A stretch of 64,000 bases of DNA from Neodontobutis hainanensis (lineage: Eukaryota; Chordata; Actinopteri; Gobiiformes; Odontobutidae): the NCBI GenBank assembly GCA_024349245.1, contig JALDNG010000040.1:1447501-1511500 (forward strand), written 5' to 3'. This document shows positions 1-11,559 of the stretch, one piece after another; within the stretch, counting starts at the first letter, position 1; the number at the start of each line of letters is the position of its first letter. A program made the translations under genes and the position numbers. The notes beneath the pieces were generated by a model. That model was not told the DNA's origin, ran no database searches, and saw nothing but the letters and a program-made list of their open reading frames with translations.

Positions 1-250
1 TTCGACCACCAACAGGCAACATTTTCTCCCCTGCCAAAATCCCCTTAACTCTCCTTCCTCCCATTTGAAATCCCCCCCTTTAAGTGTTTATAGCAGCGCC
101 ACTAAATACTCAGTAGGTACCACCAAAGTAGTAAGAGTGATCTCAGCTCATCAGCAGGGCGTTTAAGAAAATGAGCGTGGACTTATAGGACATTTCCCTC
201 CTTAAAGTGAAACTGTAATATAACGTTAAGCCCCAGAGAGTAACACTTAC

Positions 251-367
251 GAGTCTGAAGGAGAGCCAGTCTGAATGGCAGTGGCTAAAATCTCCATCCA
301 GTTCTGTGAGCAGCTGTTGTTTGTCGACATATTGTTGAAGGATGGAAGTTCCTTTGACTGTGTGGAC
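251..367 (-). CDS. arhgef40: ARHGEF40 exon, last one visible before the window edge
   Basis: A 117-base, phase-0 exon between TTTCAG|GTCCAC and AGACTC|GTAAGT. It encodes GTSILQQYVDKQQLLTELDG and ends HSDWLSFRL, matching the end of the CRAL-TRIO-like region. The next exon is not in bases 1-250, where I see only intron-like sequence. Confidence 0.78.
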
Positions 368-3300
368 CTGAAAAAAATAAATTTAAAATCAAAGTAGTGG
401 TGAAAAAAAAGTGTTGTTTTTTAGAGCTTTTTTATCTAAAAGAGCAGTCATTACCAATGTTTAAACATGTCTGCATTTGTTTATTAGTAAGTATAAATAG
501 AAGATGTTCTACTTATATTTTAACACTAAATTAATGTTCAAATGCAAATCATCATCTGGAGGTTGTCCATTTAACATGTGGTGTTTTAAACTAAGCCAGA
601 TTAAAATACAAAACATATGGTTGAACAGAAAGAAGCTGCTGATCAATGCAAATGTACAGATGCAAACTCTGGATTTGGCAAATGTATTCGACTTAGGCTC
701 AAACTGTAAACTGATCTCAGGCTACAAGCATATGCTGCCCATCAGATTTAGAAAACAAAACACGGTGACTTACTCTTGCATATATATAGTTTCATACATA
801 AGGATTATATTTGTTAAACAATACTTTGTTCAATTCCAGTCAATGGAAAACTAAACAGATATGTTGTTCGGTCATACACTGAGAAGGGGGGAAAGAAAAA
901 AACACTTATTAAAGTTTTATATGGAAGTTAATGTCTTCCTGTTGGCATCTAACTAATAGCAGGTAATAATAACAGGTAAAGGGACTTAAAGTAGAACATA
1001 TGATTGAATGTTAAAATAACAGTCTTGATTCTAAGTACGTTATTGTGTGGTGTTACAGACAGAAGGCTCAGAAAGTGTTGTCCTGGGAGGGCTGTTGTAA
1101 CACTGAATGGAGTAATGAGTTATTTTTTTATTATATGTTATTTTTTTATTATACCTTTATTATCACTGTGGGGAAATTCACTGTCGGCAGCCACCACCAG
1201 GGGGCCAGGATGTTTTGATGTTGGTGGGGGAGATACATTTTTCTCCGGAGCACTGGGAGAAAATACAAACTCCACACTCAGCCGGTTTTGGGTGCTGGCC
1301 CTTTAACTGAACAGAGCACTTCATGTTCCGCCCCCATTTCCTCTCCAACATGTCAATATTGTGTAGTCTTTTACTGTGTAGTGCCGCACGTACAAAACAA
1401 CAGTTTGTTTTTTCTGAATTTCAAATAATATTGTGATAAGTAAGCTTTGTGTTAGCTTTGGATGCTACAATGAGAGCAAATCCAAACTGTGCTCGTGAAG
1501 GGAATGTGGTGTCGGACAGCAGGTGCCTACTTCCCGCTGTAGTTTTCAGGTCTTTTTGGGAAACCTGCTGGGATGCTTAGCAGTCTTTTTAGATAGGGCT
1601 TGGGTGCTCAGAACGGGACAGGGAGGACAGCTGTCTCCAGAGCTGAGAAGAGCAGTAGATAAACAGTACAGCAGGAGTTTTATGTGTTGGATTCGGGACT
1701 TGACAATTCCTGTAGACTACCTGCAGTGTGTTGACACCTCCTTTTCTATAAATATTAAATATCCAGCCCTTTATTTTGTGTTTTGTAAAATGCGAAAAAG
1801 TAACAATGGAGTGGCATGCCTCTAAATGTCAGCTTATAATTGTGATTACTGGTTCTGTCTACACAGCTTAACCAATAGTAGCAGGTTGTTCTGTTGAAAT
1901 AAGCTTTAAGCAATAAACAAGCTAACGTTGCTATGCTGTAGCGGAGAACTTTGATCTTTGGCCTGTAGAGGGAAGTAATGTGAGAACAGAGCCTGCCTCA
2001 AGGGTGTGGAGAAAGTCTGGCCGAGATCCCGCAGTTGCTTTGTTTTACACTGAGTTAGTAGAGATCCCAAACACACAAATACATGTGCTGAATGCACTCT
2101 GCTGTCGTTATCACATTAATAAAAATCTAATGCCATTTGTATGAGCTCACCTCTGGTCCATCCAGATTAAAAGAAACAAACTGTTGCTGTTCCTCGACCA
2201 AAACCAGGACAGACCCAAGACCATCAGGAACCTGCGCCTGGGAAACACACACCCACAGCTACCTGATTACATTTGCAGGCGAATTAAAGCAAACACATAA
2301 GCAACCACTTAACACATTTATCTACACTTCACCTGGAACAGTTTAAGAGCCGAGAGGCAGAGCGCGGAGGGTGGAGCGCGTCTGCTGTCCATTAAAACCG
2401 TGAGACCCTTTTCTTTGGCTGCGGGCCTGATGAGGATGGAGAAGGTAGAGATAAGGTTAGGTGCAAGAAAATCAGATTCAATCACAGCCCAGGGGTTAAA
2501 AATAATTGTAGAGATTAATAAGGACCCACAAAAGGAGATCAAATGTAGTTTTATTAATTCTAAGTGTGATTAAATGAAAAGTACTCGTACATTAAAGTAA
2601 ATACTAAAGTGTTATATAGCCTGAGATTGTTGAATTTAGTTGTGTCTTACCTAGTTATCTTGTGGTAACAGGCCAAAACCCGAGCCATTTCTTCATCACA
2701 GAATCCCTCCTCTGAAGCATCTGTCTCTGTGAAAACCAGCGCACGTCCCAACCGGTCCACTGTACCTAAGCAGCAAAAGAAAAGTGATAGTTTGACAAGG
2801 CTAAAGTGCTCCAATGGTTTTGAACAATTGTAAAAACAAACAAATGAATGTAGGTCGAATTCCTCAGTGCACTTTAAATACCTGTTAGCTTCAGTTTCCC
2901 TGACTGCAGCAGCGCTGAGTCCAGTTCTCGGAGTAAAGGAGGATCTTTAGACGTGAGGCCGTTCACTTGTTCGGAGGAGACATCCACTGAACCGTCCACA
3001 TCCTTAGAGTGGTTGGATAACGAGTTTGTCACGGCAGACTGGCCATTGCAAACTAATAACGCTTTAGCTTCAGTATCTGTTGAAAGATAGAAAATATGGC
3101 AATGAAAAGAACATCCAAAATGGTGGGAGGGTTTAAAAGAATAACAAATATAACCTGTATTATCTTTCTTTGCTTGAGCTCCTTCAGCCTTATTATTAAT
3201 ATTGGTCCGGGCTCCATCAGGCTCGTCTGCCAGATCCCGTTTCTCGGCTCGGTCCTTCCCTGAGATTGGAAGCGTGGCCTGTGCAGTGCAGGTTGTTGGA

Positions 3301-6300
3301 CTTGACTGAGCAGCTTTACCTTGTGTCTTCAACACCCTCTGGTGTCCACGACCCCCAGACTTGGCTCTTCCTTTGGCCCCCTTTCCCTTCCTCTTCCTCC
3401 TAAAAAAAACACAGGAGATACAAGACGTAGAAATACAATTAAGATGGAAAAATAAAACGTGCAAAAGTTTTTTGGTCACTTAAAATTACTCTGATTATTA
3501 GCCTCATTACCAATAATGCTGAGTTTTTTTTACTCCAGTTACTTAAAAAGCACCAAATAAACTTTTCTTTTCTTCATGTTATTCTTGTACCTATAGAAAC
3601 ACATAAGTTAGGATTTTATTTGACCCTTGCATGCTTAAGAGGCAGATCTTACAACCAGGCTGTTGTCTGCACCGTTACGACACCAAGACGTGATGTGTAC
3701 TTTCGTAAAAACGTGTTACAAGAACGAGTTTCATAAATCCTTACCTTGGCGCTCTGAAACCCGCCGTTTTGACCTCCTTTCCCCTCGGACACACTCGCTC
3801 CTCTGTTTTCCTCCCCTCCTTCTCTTCCATCGCCTTTGGTTCAGACGAGCTACTGCTGAGGCCAGAATATTTAGGTAAATTTCCAGTTGTGCTATTGCTG
3901 TTACACTCAGGATATTTAGGACCATTTTTTTCTCCAAAAGGTGTCTCTGTTGTGTCCGACGTTGGGGTAGTGGCATTGCTGTCTCCGCTCCGTGGTTTGT
4001 CCGTATCCTCAAACACAGAGTCTGATTGAGAGCCATGGTCCGGATGACCTTCTATAACAACACTGTGGTTTGAAGCCTTATGTTTTTCATCTTTAACAGC
4101 ATAAGCACCTCCTTCTATGTCTTTGACTGAATGAAGAAGACCATTACTGTCCCGTTCTTTGCCAACGCCTGGCTTTCTTTCTCTAAAAGCTCCATCAAAA
4201 TGAAGTCTATTGCATTCCAAAGCTTCAGAGTCTTTACTTGTCCTGTCACTTTCATCTGAATCCTGTAAAGAAGAGGAATAACATCGCCTTTCGCCTCTAG
4301 GATTATTCGGTCGAATTGTCGGTCGAGGTGGAATGTCTTCTTTGGAGGCGGCAAAATCTCTTTTAGCAGCTCGAAAACTTCCCGAACCGTACCCCCAAGC
4401 CTTGCCTTTTCGAAGCTTGATAGCTTTACCTCTCCTGCACAAAGGCAATGTCTTTGTTTTACAAATCCCGTGCATTTCTAAATACCTCTGCCCTCTCGGG
4501 TCGACCCTTCCATCAGGTCCCATTCTAGGCTCTAGCAGCTCCACATAGTCTTCGTCCAAATGTGGCTGTCTCGAAGTGCGACCGAGTCCATCTTCGCTGC
4601 GTCTCCTGCGGGGAATACCAGCCTCTGAGCCTAAACCGTTCGGTGATAAATCCTCGTCTTCTTCGTCCCAAGACCAGGAGTCCAGTTCCCCCGAAGACGA
4701 CTCGCCCCAGCCCCCAAGACTGCTGCCACCTTCGCTGGACAGACGATTGGGAAGGGAACCGTCGTGGTTGGACATCAGGCCGAGCTGCTCCGTGGGGTCA
4801 TGGATGAATTTGGGGTAAACAATTTCCTTCCAGGGTAAACGCACCACGCCGTCACATGTACTGACCAGGCATGTGTCCAGACCTCCTCCAACTGTGGAAA
4901 CAGATAACAGAGACATCTCTGAAACTCTGGTCAGTTGTTCAAGCTTTAAAACAAATTAAATGTCCAGTAATTGTTTTAAAATCTGTCAAATCCATTTTCA
5001 TAAACTGCTGCTGTTTTTCATGTGTGTGTTTCAGATTTTGACAGCTATTGTCAAACTGGAACCACAAATATCTACTAATAGCTTGAAACAGAATAGTTTA
5101 TAATATAATTTGAAATTACATCAATTTTATTTCACTAATCTAGATTTGGGTCTTGGGGAAAGTATGTAGAATGTTATACAATATGTAGCAATAAATCTTT
5201 AATGTTAGAGGCAGTACTTTTAAAATGAATCTGTTAATAATGGTCTAGTGACTTTAAACTAAGCACCATTTTCCTTTAAGAAGATTCAGGTCCAGGTTGC
5301 CATTCCACATGCTCATAAACTTGTCTCTTCAAGCTGAACATCTGTTTCTCTTTCCTTTCTTTCCTTGATGTTGCGTTCCGAGTCGAGCCTTACTGGCAGA
5401 ACTACTATAACAAATTTTTACCTCGGGAATTACTATGGTCTAGTTTGTGCTTTATTATCCTCTGGGCTCCACTATTAACTGGATTCCCACTATCTTTTCT
5501 GAGGGCTATTTTCCATGCTATAATTAGAGATGGTTGCTATGACAAAGTTACTAAAAAGGATCAAAACAACTGGCATGAAGCATGGGAACCCTATATTTAC
5601 CCCAACGATCTCATACCTTCTCTTTTATGTCCTCGTTCCTTGTTGACACTGTGTAGCCACTCGGTCGTGAACACAAGAGGATGCTGGGACTCCGGGACCA
5701 GGATTTCTTGTACGGTGCGGCCCCCAGGAGCCAGACATTTTAGGGCCAGGCGAGGACAGCGAGTGGAGAAGGGCACCACCTGAAGGTAGAAGTCGTTACT
5801 GCGCAGGAGCCGCCAGTCCAGAGTGGACAACTGGACCACCACCTTCTCACCCAAACACAGCGGCCAGCCGGAGTGGAGGAACAAGCAGCCGATGTACTGG
5901 GACTGAAAAGTCAAATAAAACAGTTATTCTGTTTTATTTGCACATCTATTATTGCTCACAACTTAAATAAATCAAAAGCTACAAGCACCAGAGATGGGTA
6001 ATAAGGAGTTAAGTACTTGCTGGAGTAGACAGTACATTTGCAAAAACACACTTTTATTTCAGTATAGTATATGTTACCTATGATATATGTCTTAATTTAA
6101 TTGTTTTTATTTTTATACAGGGTTATCCAGAAGCCAATATACTCAGTACCTTCTACATACCGCCATAAAAGTATTTAACGCAATCCAATGTGAGATTTCC
6201 ATCTACTTTTCCTCTATGTAGCATTGTTTGAAGATATTTTCAAGCGACTCAAAAACTCTCACAAAAAAATCACACTAAAAGTAAAAAAATCATCATGCCA

Positions 6301-9300
6301 CTGAAATCTATGGATACTTTATAAATACTTAGGTACTCATATTTGTACTTGGTATCAGTGCTTGGAAAAAGTGGTAGACATCCCTATTTCTATCTTTTAT
6401 CCGCCCTGCTTCTGTTTGTTCCATGGCTTTAAAGATTTTAATCAAACAGGCACATTGGTCTTCATGGTGGAACTTTTGACTTGGTTGAGCGTAAAGTCTG
6501 CGACTTGAGTACTTTCTCTTTTAAACTCACAGTACATTTATTTGAGTACATCCTTTGGCTACTTCATCCACCCATCTTGGTTGTATCGTCCTTGGATGGT
6601 GTAATTTGCTTTAGATATTCAAATCAGGTGAATTTAAATCATTTAGAAACAGCTGTAGGGTGTCTAAACTGGCCCAAAGCCAGTCTCTCTTTAAACAAAA
6701 GACATGTGACTCATGCTGCGTTTTGTTAAGGGTCAAAGTGCTTAGTGAGCAGGACACAGTGGGAAAACTCTGGATAGCTGAGTTAACACAAAAAAAATGA
6801 CCATACAAAAAGAACTCTCGAAACAGTAGCAGGGTGTATGAAGCGATCGTTTCAGGTGAAAAGGCTTCATGATACTCTACCGCATTAACCAGATAATCAA
6901 TTTAGATAAAGCCCGTCCAAGTCCTCATATCACCTTAATGAGTTCTGCATCAGATTGATATCTCCGCTCTTGAAAGCCGAGGAATAAAACTCATCCGGCT
7001 CCTCTTCCCAGCCACGTCTAATCGACTGACACGGGCCGCTCTGTGACTCCCACAGCACACCCTCCAGACTCACGGGACATTATCAGATTAAACTCCCTAC
7101 TTACCCTCCCTTCCCCTTTCCCTCCCATCCTCCCACTTTCTCCACCATCTTCACGCAAAACCGGGCGTGTCCAAAGTACAGCCTGAGGGCCAATCACAGC
7201 ACAGTGTTTGATTTTATTCGGTCGGCTAGCTCTATCAAACAAGGTTAAAGAGTAACTAACCCCATAAAATCTTAGCTGATAAGCATATGCACATATATAT
7301 ACATAGGCACATATGACTTATTGCTTATTGATGATCCAACGCTTTACATTTTTGTGTGATCAATTAAGATTCAACATTCTTTGTTAAAGAAAATGCATAC
7401 TTACTTGTCTTAATAGGTTGAACGCTTGGCTAGTGCAGTTGAATTTTTGCTTTTTAGAGGCAGGTAAAGTAAGTCGTAGCATGTTTTGTTAGTTATCCAC
7501 CTACGTTATGTTAATTTTCTAGTTAAGTATTAAAATAATTGTCATAACAGTGGATAAGCATAGATCATTGTTTAAGCTATTTTACATTTAGCATATGACA
7601 TTTACGATTGCATATAACTTAAAGATTAAATAATTCCTATAGATCCATTACTTCTGGTCTATGCTAACACTTGAAAGTACAATTGTCGAGCTTCTTTCCA
7701 CATTTCCTTTCTTTTAAGGCCAAAGGAGACCTAATGTCAACATTTTTAGGGGTTTTGTGCCTTGTTCTTTTCCAAAATTAAAACGAGTAGGAAGCTTGCT
7801 TTTCTGAGTCAGTCCACTTTGTGTGACTCTCTGTCTGCCTCTTCCTCCTCCTACACTTTCACTCAATACACCCCAGTGTTTTTTACAGCCTCCCAACCTC
7901 CCATTTCTCAATCGGTCCACTATTCTGCCCTACAAAGCCAATGTTGCCAAAGTAACTAAACATTTTTGTCCAATTTTAGACGACAACTAGTATTGATAAT
8001 CCAGTTATTCGATAGCTACAATATCCTGACAACAATACAGCATGGATTTTTTTTTTCAAATAAACCTGGTCTAAATAAATCAAATGTTAATGTTGAGATG
8101 GTTCTTATATTTTAGTTTTAGCCAAGAAACAATAATGTGTCATTGAAATAACTGTAAAAATATGTGTTCAGTATTAGTTTTCCAGTCTTTAAGGATTATG
8201 GTTAACCTACATTACAGAGGAGTATTGGACTTTCTACAGTTTGGACTGTCTAGCACAGCTGCTTTTTTTACTAATGAATTGTGGGAAACTTTGAGTGCAC
8301 TACATTTCCGTCACTAGACATTCGGACACCACTACAAAATGGCGTCATCACTATATAGTGCACAATATAGTGATGAGTAAATGAATGTTAACTGTAAATA
8401 GCTAGTGATGCTAACAAACTGAACTGACTGACGCGATAGTTGAACACATTTTGTCATCTGACTGGAGACAGACCTTAACCACAATGACTGTAAAAGGCCC
8501 CAGCTTCAATAAAATCACTACATTTTAAGGAAAGTTCGAAATTACTTTAAATAAATCAAAGCTAGCTATTGCAAAGAATATTTGGTAAACTTAAAAAAAC
8601 TAAAACTAAGTGAGTGGTTTCAAAACAGTGCACACATAATATATTGTTTTGGAGTTTTCCCTTTGAATACAGAGTTATGCATTTTATCTATAATGTTTTA
8701 TGATGTAATTGTATTTATCTGCTGTTGTGGCATCTAAATTTAACTTGGGGGATTATTAAAGTAATATAAATCAAATCTTTTTATAAAATGAGACGACAGT
8801 ATCTGCCTTTGTCTTTCTTATGTTTGCTTCCTTGTGCCTAGGTTTGGCAAAGCTGCATATACATTATCTAAGTATGTTAGCTCAACAAAGAAAAATTAAA
8901 GAAGATATAAAAGTTGACTGATAAAATAGTTAGAATTTCATGTCATGTAAATGTAGTCATAGGTGCCATGTATGAACACAGAGTAAAACCCATGTTCACT
9001 GTCTCCCATTTCCACTCCTACTGCTTCTCTGCTTCCAGCTCTGTCTTTCTCCGCGAACACATATGGAAGGAATTACTGTTGTGAGTCACAGTCTAACTCC
9101 TGTCCCAGGCAGCGACAATGAAAACATAGTTCTCACAATGAATCTGGAAATTTGTAGAAGGAAACACGCGACTTTTCCTACCTCAGAGTTTGTATATTGT
9201 TAAGCACTGTGCCTTCAAAAGTTGGACTGCACGCCTCGAGAGAAAGACACTAGAGTTACGAGTTTGTAAGTGGTATTTTCATGGTAGACTGTTCAGTTTC

Positions 9301-11541
9301 TTTAGCGCAGGGAAAATTACAACCAGAAACCCTTTATTTATGCTTGACTTGACCGTTTTCCATGTGTTTCGTGTATCTATTCGACACACATTGCGAGGCA
9401 GGAAACCACCTCTTTTGTCTGCGGGTCACAGAGGTTAGTAAATCTCCAATTTCACCAGCCACTTTCACTAATTTTACCAAGGATCTCAGCAGCACAGACA
9501 CGACCCTCCACAGTGTTGTTGAAAACTGGGACAGGTCACATTTGTGTCAAATTATGCACGTCTTGAACTAGAGTTGGCCTGAGGTCTTCATTTGTCGTCT
9601 TTGATATTTACATTAGAATAAAAAAGGCCTGTGTGGAAAACCTGTCCCATGGACAAAAATATTTAATCAACATTTTGTGTTCAACCAAAAAAGAAAACCT
9701 TTTACAAAATACCAAAATCAAAAATTATCAGAAAGCTAAAATGATAAAAAGTGACAAAGAAATTCTTCTCAACTGCAATAAGACTCTACAACAATGAGTC
9801 TATGGAAGATGAAGTCTTACAAGTTCCTCTGTAAGTATTGGTTGGGCTTGGACGGGGTCTTTCTGTGAGGAGTTTGCATGTTCTCGCAGTGCTCGGAGCA
9901 GTTTTCTCCATGTACTCTGGCATTCTCTGTCTTGAAACATTAATAACTGCATAGTAAACATACAGTATATGAGAGCTATGTTGTATGGCTTGCCTGCTGC
10001 ACGCTACTGTTAAAAATAATAACACGTGCTTTCTGTAAAATAAACATGCAGAAGCAGAATGTGGCTTATGTATCAAACCCACTAATCACAAAAGATGAAT
10101 ACTTTATTTTGCTGGGAGTCACCAGTTTTTGAGTCCAAGTCGCGTTCAAGTCCGAGTCCGAGTTCAAGTCCAAGTCACCAAAGACTAGTCCGAGTCATCA
10201 TCAATTAAAGTACAAGTTTGAGTCCAAGTCCAAGTCACCAAAGTTTGAAAACTGTGAGGGCCAAACTGACACATTGATTGATTTAGTTTTGTCTAAGCCT
10301 ATTTTATTAAATACATTTAATGAGACTTCTGGATCACATTTAGGGACTGGGAGTTAAATGAGAGCAGCTCATCCTGCCCTGAACACAACAACACCACACC
10401 TGTCCTTTGTGCTCAAGTCCAAGTCAGAGTCATCAGTTCTCAAGTACGAGTTTAATCACTTGTGTCTGAGAATAAACAAGTCCAAGTTTGAATCCGAGCC
10501 ATAAAAAGGCAAGTACGAGTCCGAGTTCAAGTCCAGTCATTTAGTCTTCCCCTCGAGTCGAGTCACAAATACAAGTCCAGGACTCGAGTACTCCAACTCT
10601 GCCAGCAGTAGACAACAAAACACACACACTGTTAACTCATTCATAAAAACATACATAAAAAACACAATAAACATCTGTGTGTGTTTTCGGTGGGGAACTT
10701 ACACAGGCATGCTGCTGGAGCTTGTGTAGGAGATGTTTGGCAGGAACAAAGTAGTCCAGGAGGTAGCGGAGGCTGTCGTGCTGATAGGTCGATTCCAGGA
10801 CTGAAAAGACCTGAATGCAAAAGTACAGCGGCGTTATTATTTATTAGCCACAAAACCAACTATTGTGCACTGCTGTCTTGGCTGGTTGGGGAAAACCTTT
10901 AATCTATAAAATAGTGGTTTCTCATGAGCAAAAAGAAGCCTTTGTTTCAATACTGGCATGCAATTCTGAGTGTATCCAATGGATTTTGGAAAAGGTTCCT
11001 TTTCCCAAGGGTGGAAGAGCTTACCCAGTCCAGACAAACCAAAGTAATCAGTAATCACAAGCCACAGAAACTGCTTTAAGGATTTGTTTTTTTACTGTAA
11101 AGCAGGATTTATAAAAAGAACTATGATGGCAGTGTGGTTTCACTTTAGTATTAACGATCTGTTATGGCTATTGTAGTTTTGTTTAGCCTAACTTCTTGAG
11201 CTACTGTAAAAAAATAAATAACTAAATAAATAAATAAAAAACAGTGGCACAGCATTTCTTTTCTCGAGCTAAAAAAAATAAATGTGTATAATTGAGTAGA
11301 CTTTGTTTGTGTTGGCTCTTAGCAGATGTTTATGTCTTGGGAGTGTCACGTTATCACCACACACCATCGACTCAACTTCAACACTGCCGTATCATTTAAT
11401 TGAATCTGCAGAAGTTGTCAGACTTCTGCTGATATTAATGTTTTTTGTTTGTTTTTTTTTCACCTGGGAGAGTAACGGCGGGGCTGTGCTCTCAAAGGGG
11501 GGATACAGAGACGAGAGCGCCCCCTGGACACAATCCTCCAT
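251..11541 (-). CDS. arhgef40: ARHGEF40 (Solo) Rho guanine nucleotide exchange factor, N-terminal part, ten coding exons
   Basis: Coding exons in transcript order are 11541-11464, 10810-10703, 5902-5617, 4891-3745, 3399-3155, 3076-2882, 2765-2651, 2426-2333, 2237-2151 and 367-251. All use AG/GT borders and their phases join without a stop. The family protein is a large RhoA/RhoC exchange factor that works with keratin filaments and in mechanical-stress responses. Identity rests on the start MEDCVQGALSSLYPPFE, the block VPAKHLLHKLQQHAC, the block LALKCLAPGG followed by VQE, then LPWKEIVYPKF, and a long acidic/serine-rich disordered region in the 1147-bp exon. Later exons match the CRAL-TRIO-like region that precedes the spectrin-like and DH-PH parts. 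The catalytic DH and PH domains are missing because the gene runs off the left edge. PLEKHG4 and KIAA1755 share this N-terminus, but the wording recalled for ARHGEF40 fits best. Gene-level confidence is high; exact exon ends are by eye. Confidence 0.82.
2151..2237 (-). CDS. arhgef40: ARHGEF40 CRAL-TRIO-like exon 3
   Basis: A 87-base, phase-0 exon between CCCAG|GCGCAG and CCAGAG|GTGAGC, encoding VPDGLGSVLVLVEEQQQ and FNLDGPE, in the order expected for the region. Confidence 0.75.
2333..2426 (-). CDS. arhgef40: ARHGEF40 CRAL-TRIO-like exon 2
   Basis: A 94-base exon between CATCAG|GCCC and TCCAG|GTGAAG, encoding AKEKGLTVLMDSRRAPPS and LKLFQ. A split Arg codon joins it to the exon before. The block corresponds to GLSVLLDLRQAPP in the human protein. 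Confidence 0.83.
2651..2765 (-). CDS. arhgef40: ARHGEF40 exon opening the CRAL-TRIO-like region
   Basis: A 115-base exon between GCTTAG|GTACAG and ACTAG|GTAAGA. It encodes TVDRLGRALVFTETD and VLACYHKIT. The human protein has a very similar GGVDQSGRALL start of its CRAL-TRIO-like segment at this point. Confidence 0.8.
2882..3076 (-). CDS. arhgef40: ARHGEF40 internal exon
   Basis: A 195-base exon between CAACAG|ATACT and AACAG|GTATTT. It encodes DTEAKALLVCNGQSAV and ends LLQSGKLKLTG. Phases agree on both sides (GAT and GGT codons are split across the junctions). Confidence 0.72.
3155..3399 (-). CDS. arhgef40: ARHGEF40 basic-region exon
   Basis: A 245-base exon after TTTTTTTAG, ending AATACAG|GTTATA. 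It encodes a lysine/arginine-rich stretch (RKRKGKGAKGRAKSGGRG) followed by polar sequence ending KKDNT. It could act as a nuclear localisation or acidic-lipid-binding patch; that is inference from composition. Confidence 0.75.
3745..4891 (-). CDS. arhgef40: ARHGEF40 large exon encoding a disordered region
   Basis: A 1147-base exon bounded by CCACAG|TT and CCAAG|GTAAGG. It opens with GGGLDTCLVSTCDGVVRLPW, continues with YPKFIHDP, then turns into about 330 residues of Ser, Asp, Glu, Lys and Arg-rich low-complexity sequence containing DEDYVELLEPRMGPDGR. The human counterpart also has EYVELLE here and a long unstructured region. It ends GFRAPR, joining in phase to RKRKGKGAKGR of the next exon. 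Confidence 0.87.
5617..5902 (-). CDS. arhgef40: ARHGEF40 coding exon 3
   Basis: A 286-base exon starting in phase 0 (TTTTCAG|TCC) and ending with one base of the next codon (GAAG|GTATGAG). It encodes FLHSGWPLCL-type sequence, NDFYLQVVP, LALKCLAPGG and TTEWLHSVNKER, the most conserved stretch of the N-terminal domain. The intron on its 5' side spans 5903-10702 and holds repeats only. Confidence 0.87.
5988..6380. repeat. degenerate hAT-like repeat in ARHGEF40 intron
   Basis: The start AGAGATGGGTAATAAGGAGT followed by repeated GTACTT/AAGTA words is typical of decayed fish hAT-type ends. There is no coding capacity. The assignment is by appearance only. Confidence 0.3.
9848..9945 (+). repeat. 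tRNA-SINE fragment
   Basis: Contains GTCTTTCTGTGAGGAGTTTGCATGTTCT and a following TCTCC..GTACTC, the body of the same SINE family seen full length at 39752-40150. Head and tail are missing. Confidence 0.55.
10120..10605. repeat. AAGTCC/GAGTCC-rich interspersed element, possibly non-autonomous hAT
   Basis: Both flanks (10120-10260 and 10410-10605) are packed with variants of AAGTCC and GAGTCC around a unique core. The outermost bases are CAGTTTTTGAGT on the left and the reverse complement of CAGAGTTGGAGT on the right, which resemble hAT terminal repeats. It lies in the ARHGEF40 intron just downstream (on the minus strand) of the exon at 10703-10810. Confidence 0.4.
10703..10810 (-). CDS. arhgef40: ARHGEF40 coding exon 2
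   Basis: Thirty-six codons, phase 0 at both ends, between TTCAG|GTC and TGT|GTAAGT. The peptide contains SLRYLLDYFVPAKHLL and LQQHAC, a block shared by ARHGEF40, PLEKHG4 and KIAA1755. Confidence 0.85.
11464..11541 (-). CDS. arhgef40: ARHGEF40 first coding exon
   Basis: Twenty-six codons from ATG at 11541 to the donor CAG|GTGA. The peptide starts MEDCVQGALSSLYPPFE and ends PPLLSQ, matching the conserved family N-terminus. A polypyrimidine tract and CAG lie 12 bases upstream of the ATG (minus strand, about 11554). The exon therefore begins with a short 5'UTR, and at least one non-coding exon must lie further right. I could not place it. Confidence 0.85.
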
Positions 11542-11559
11542 GGCCTCTGAACCCTGAGG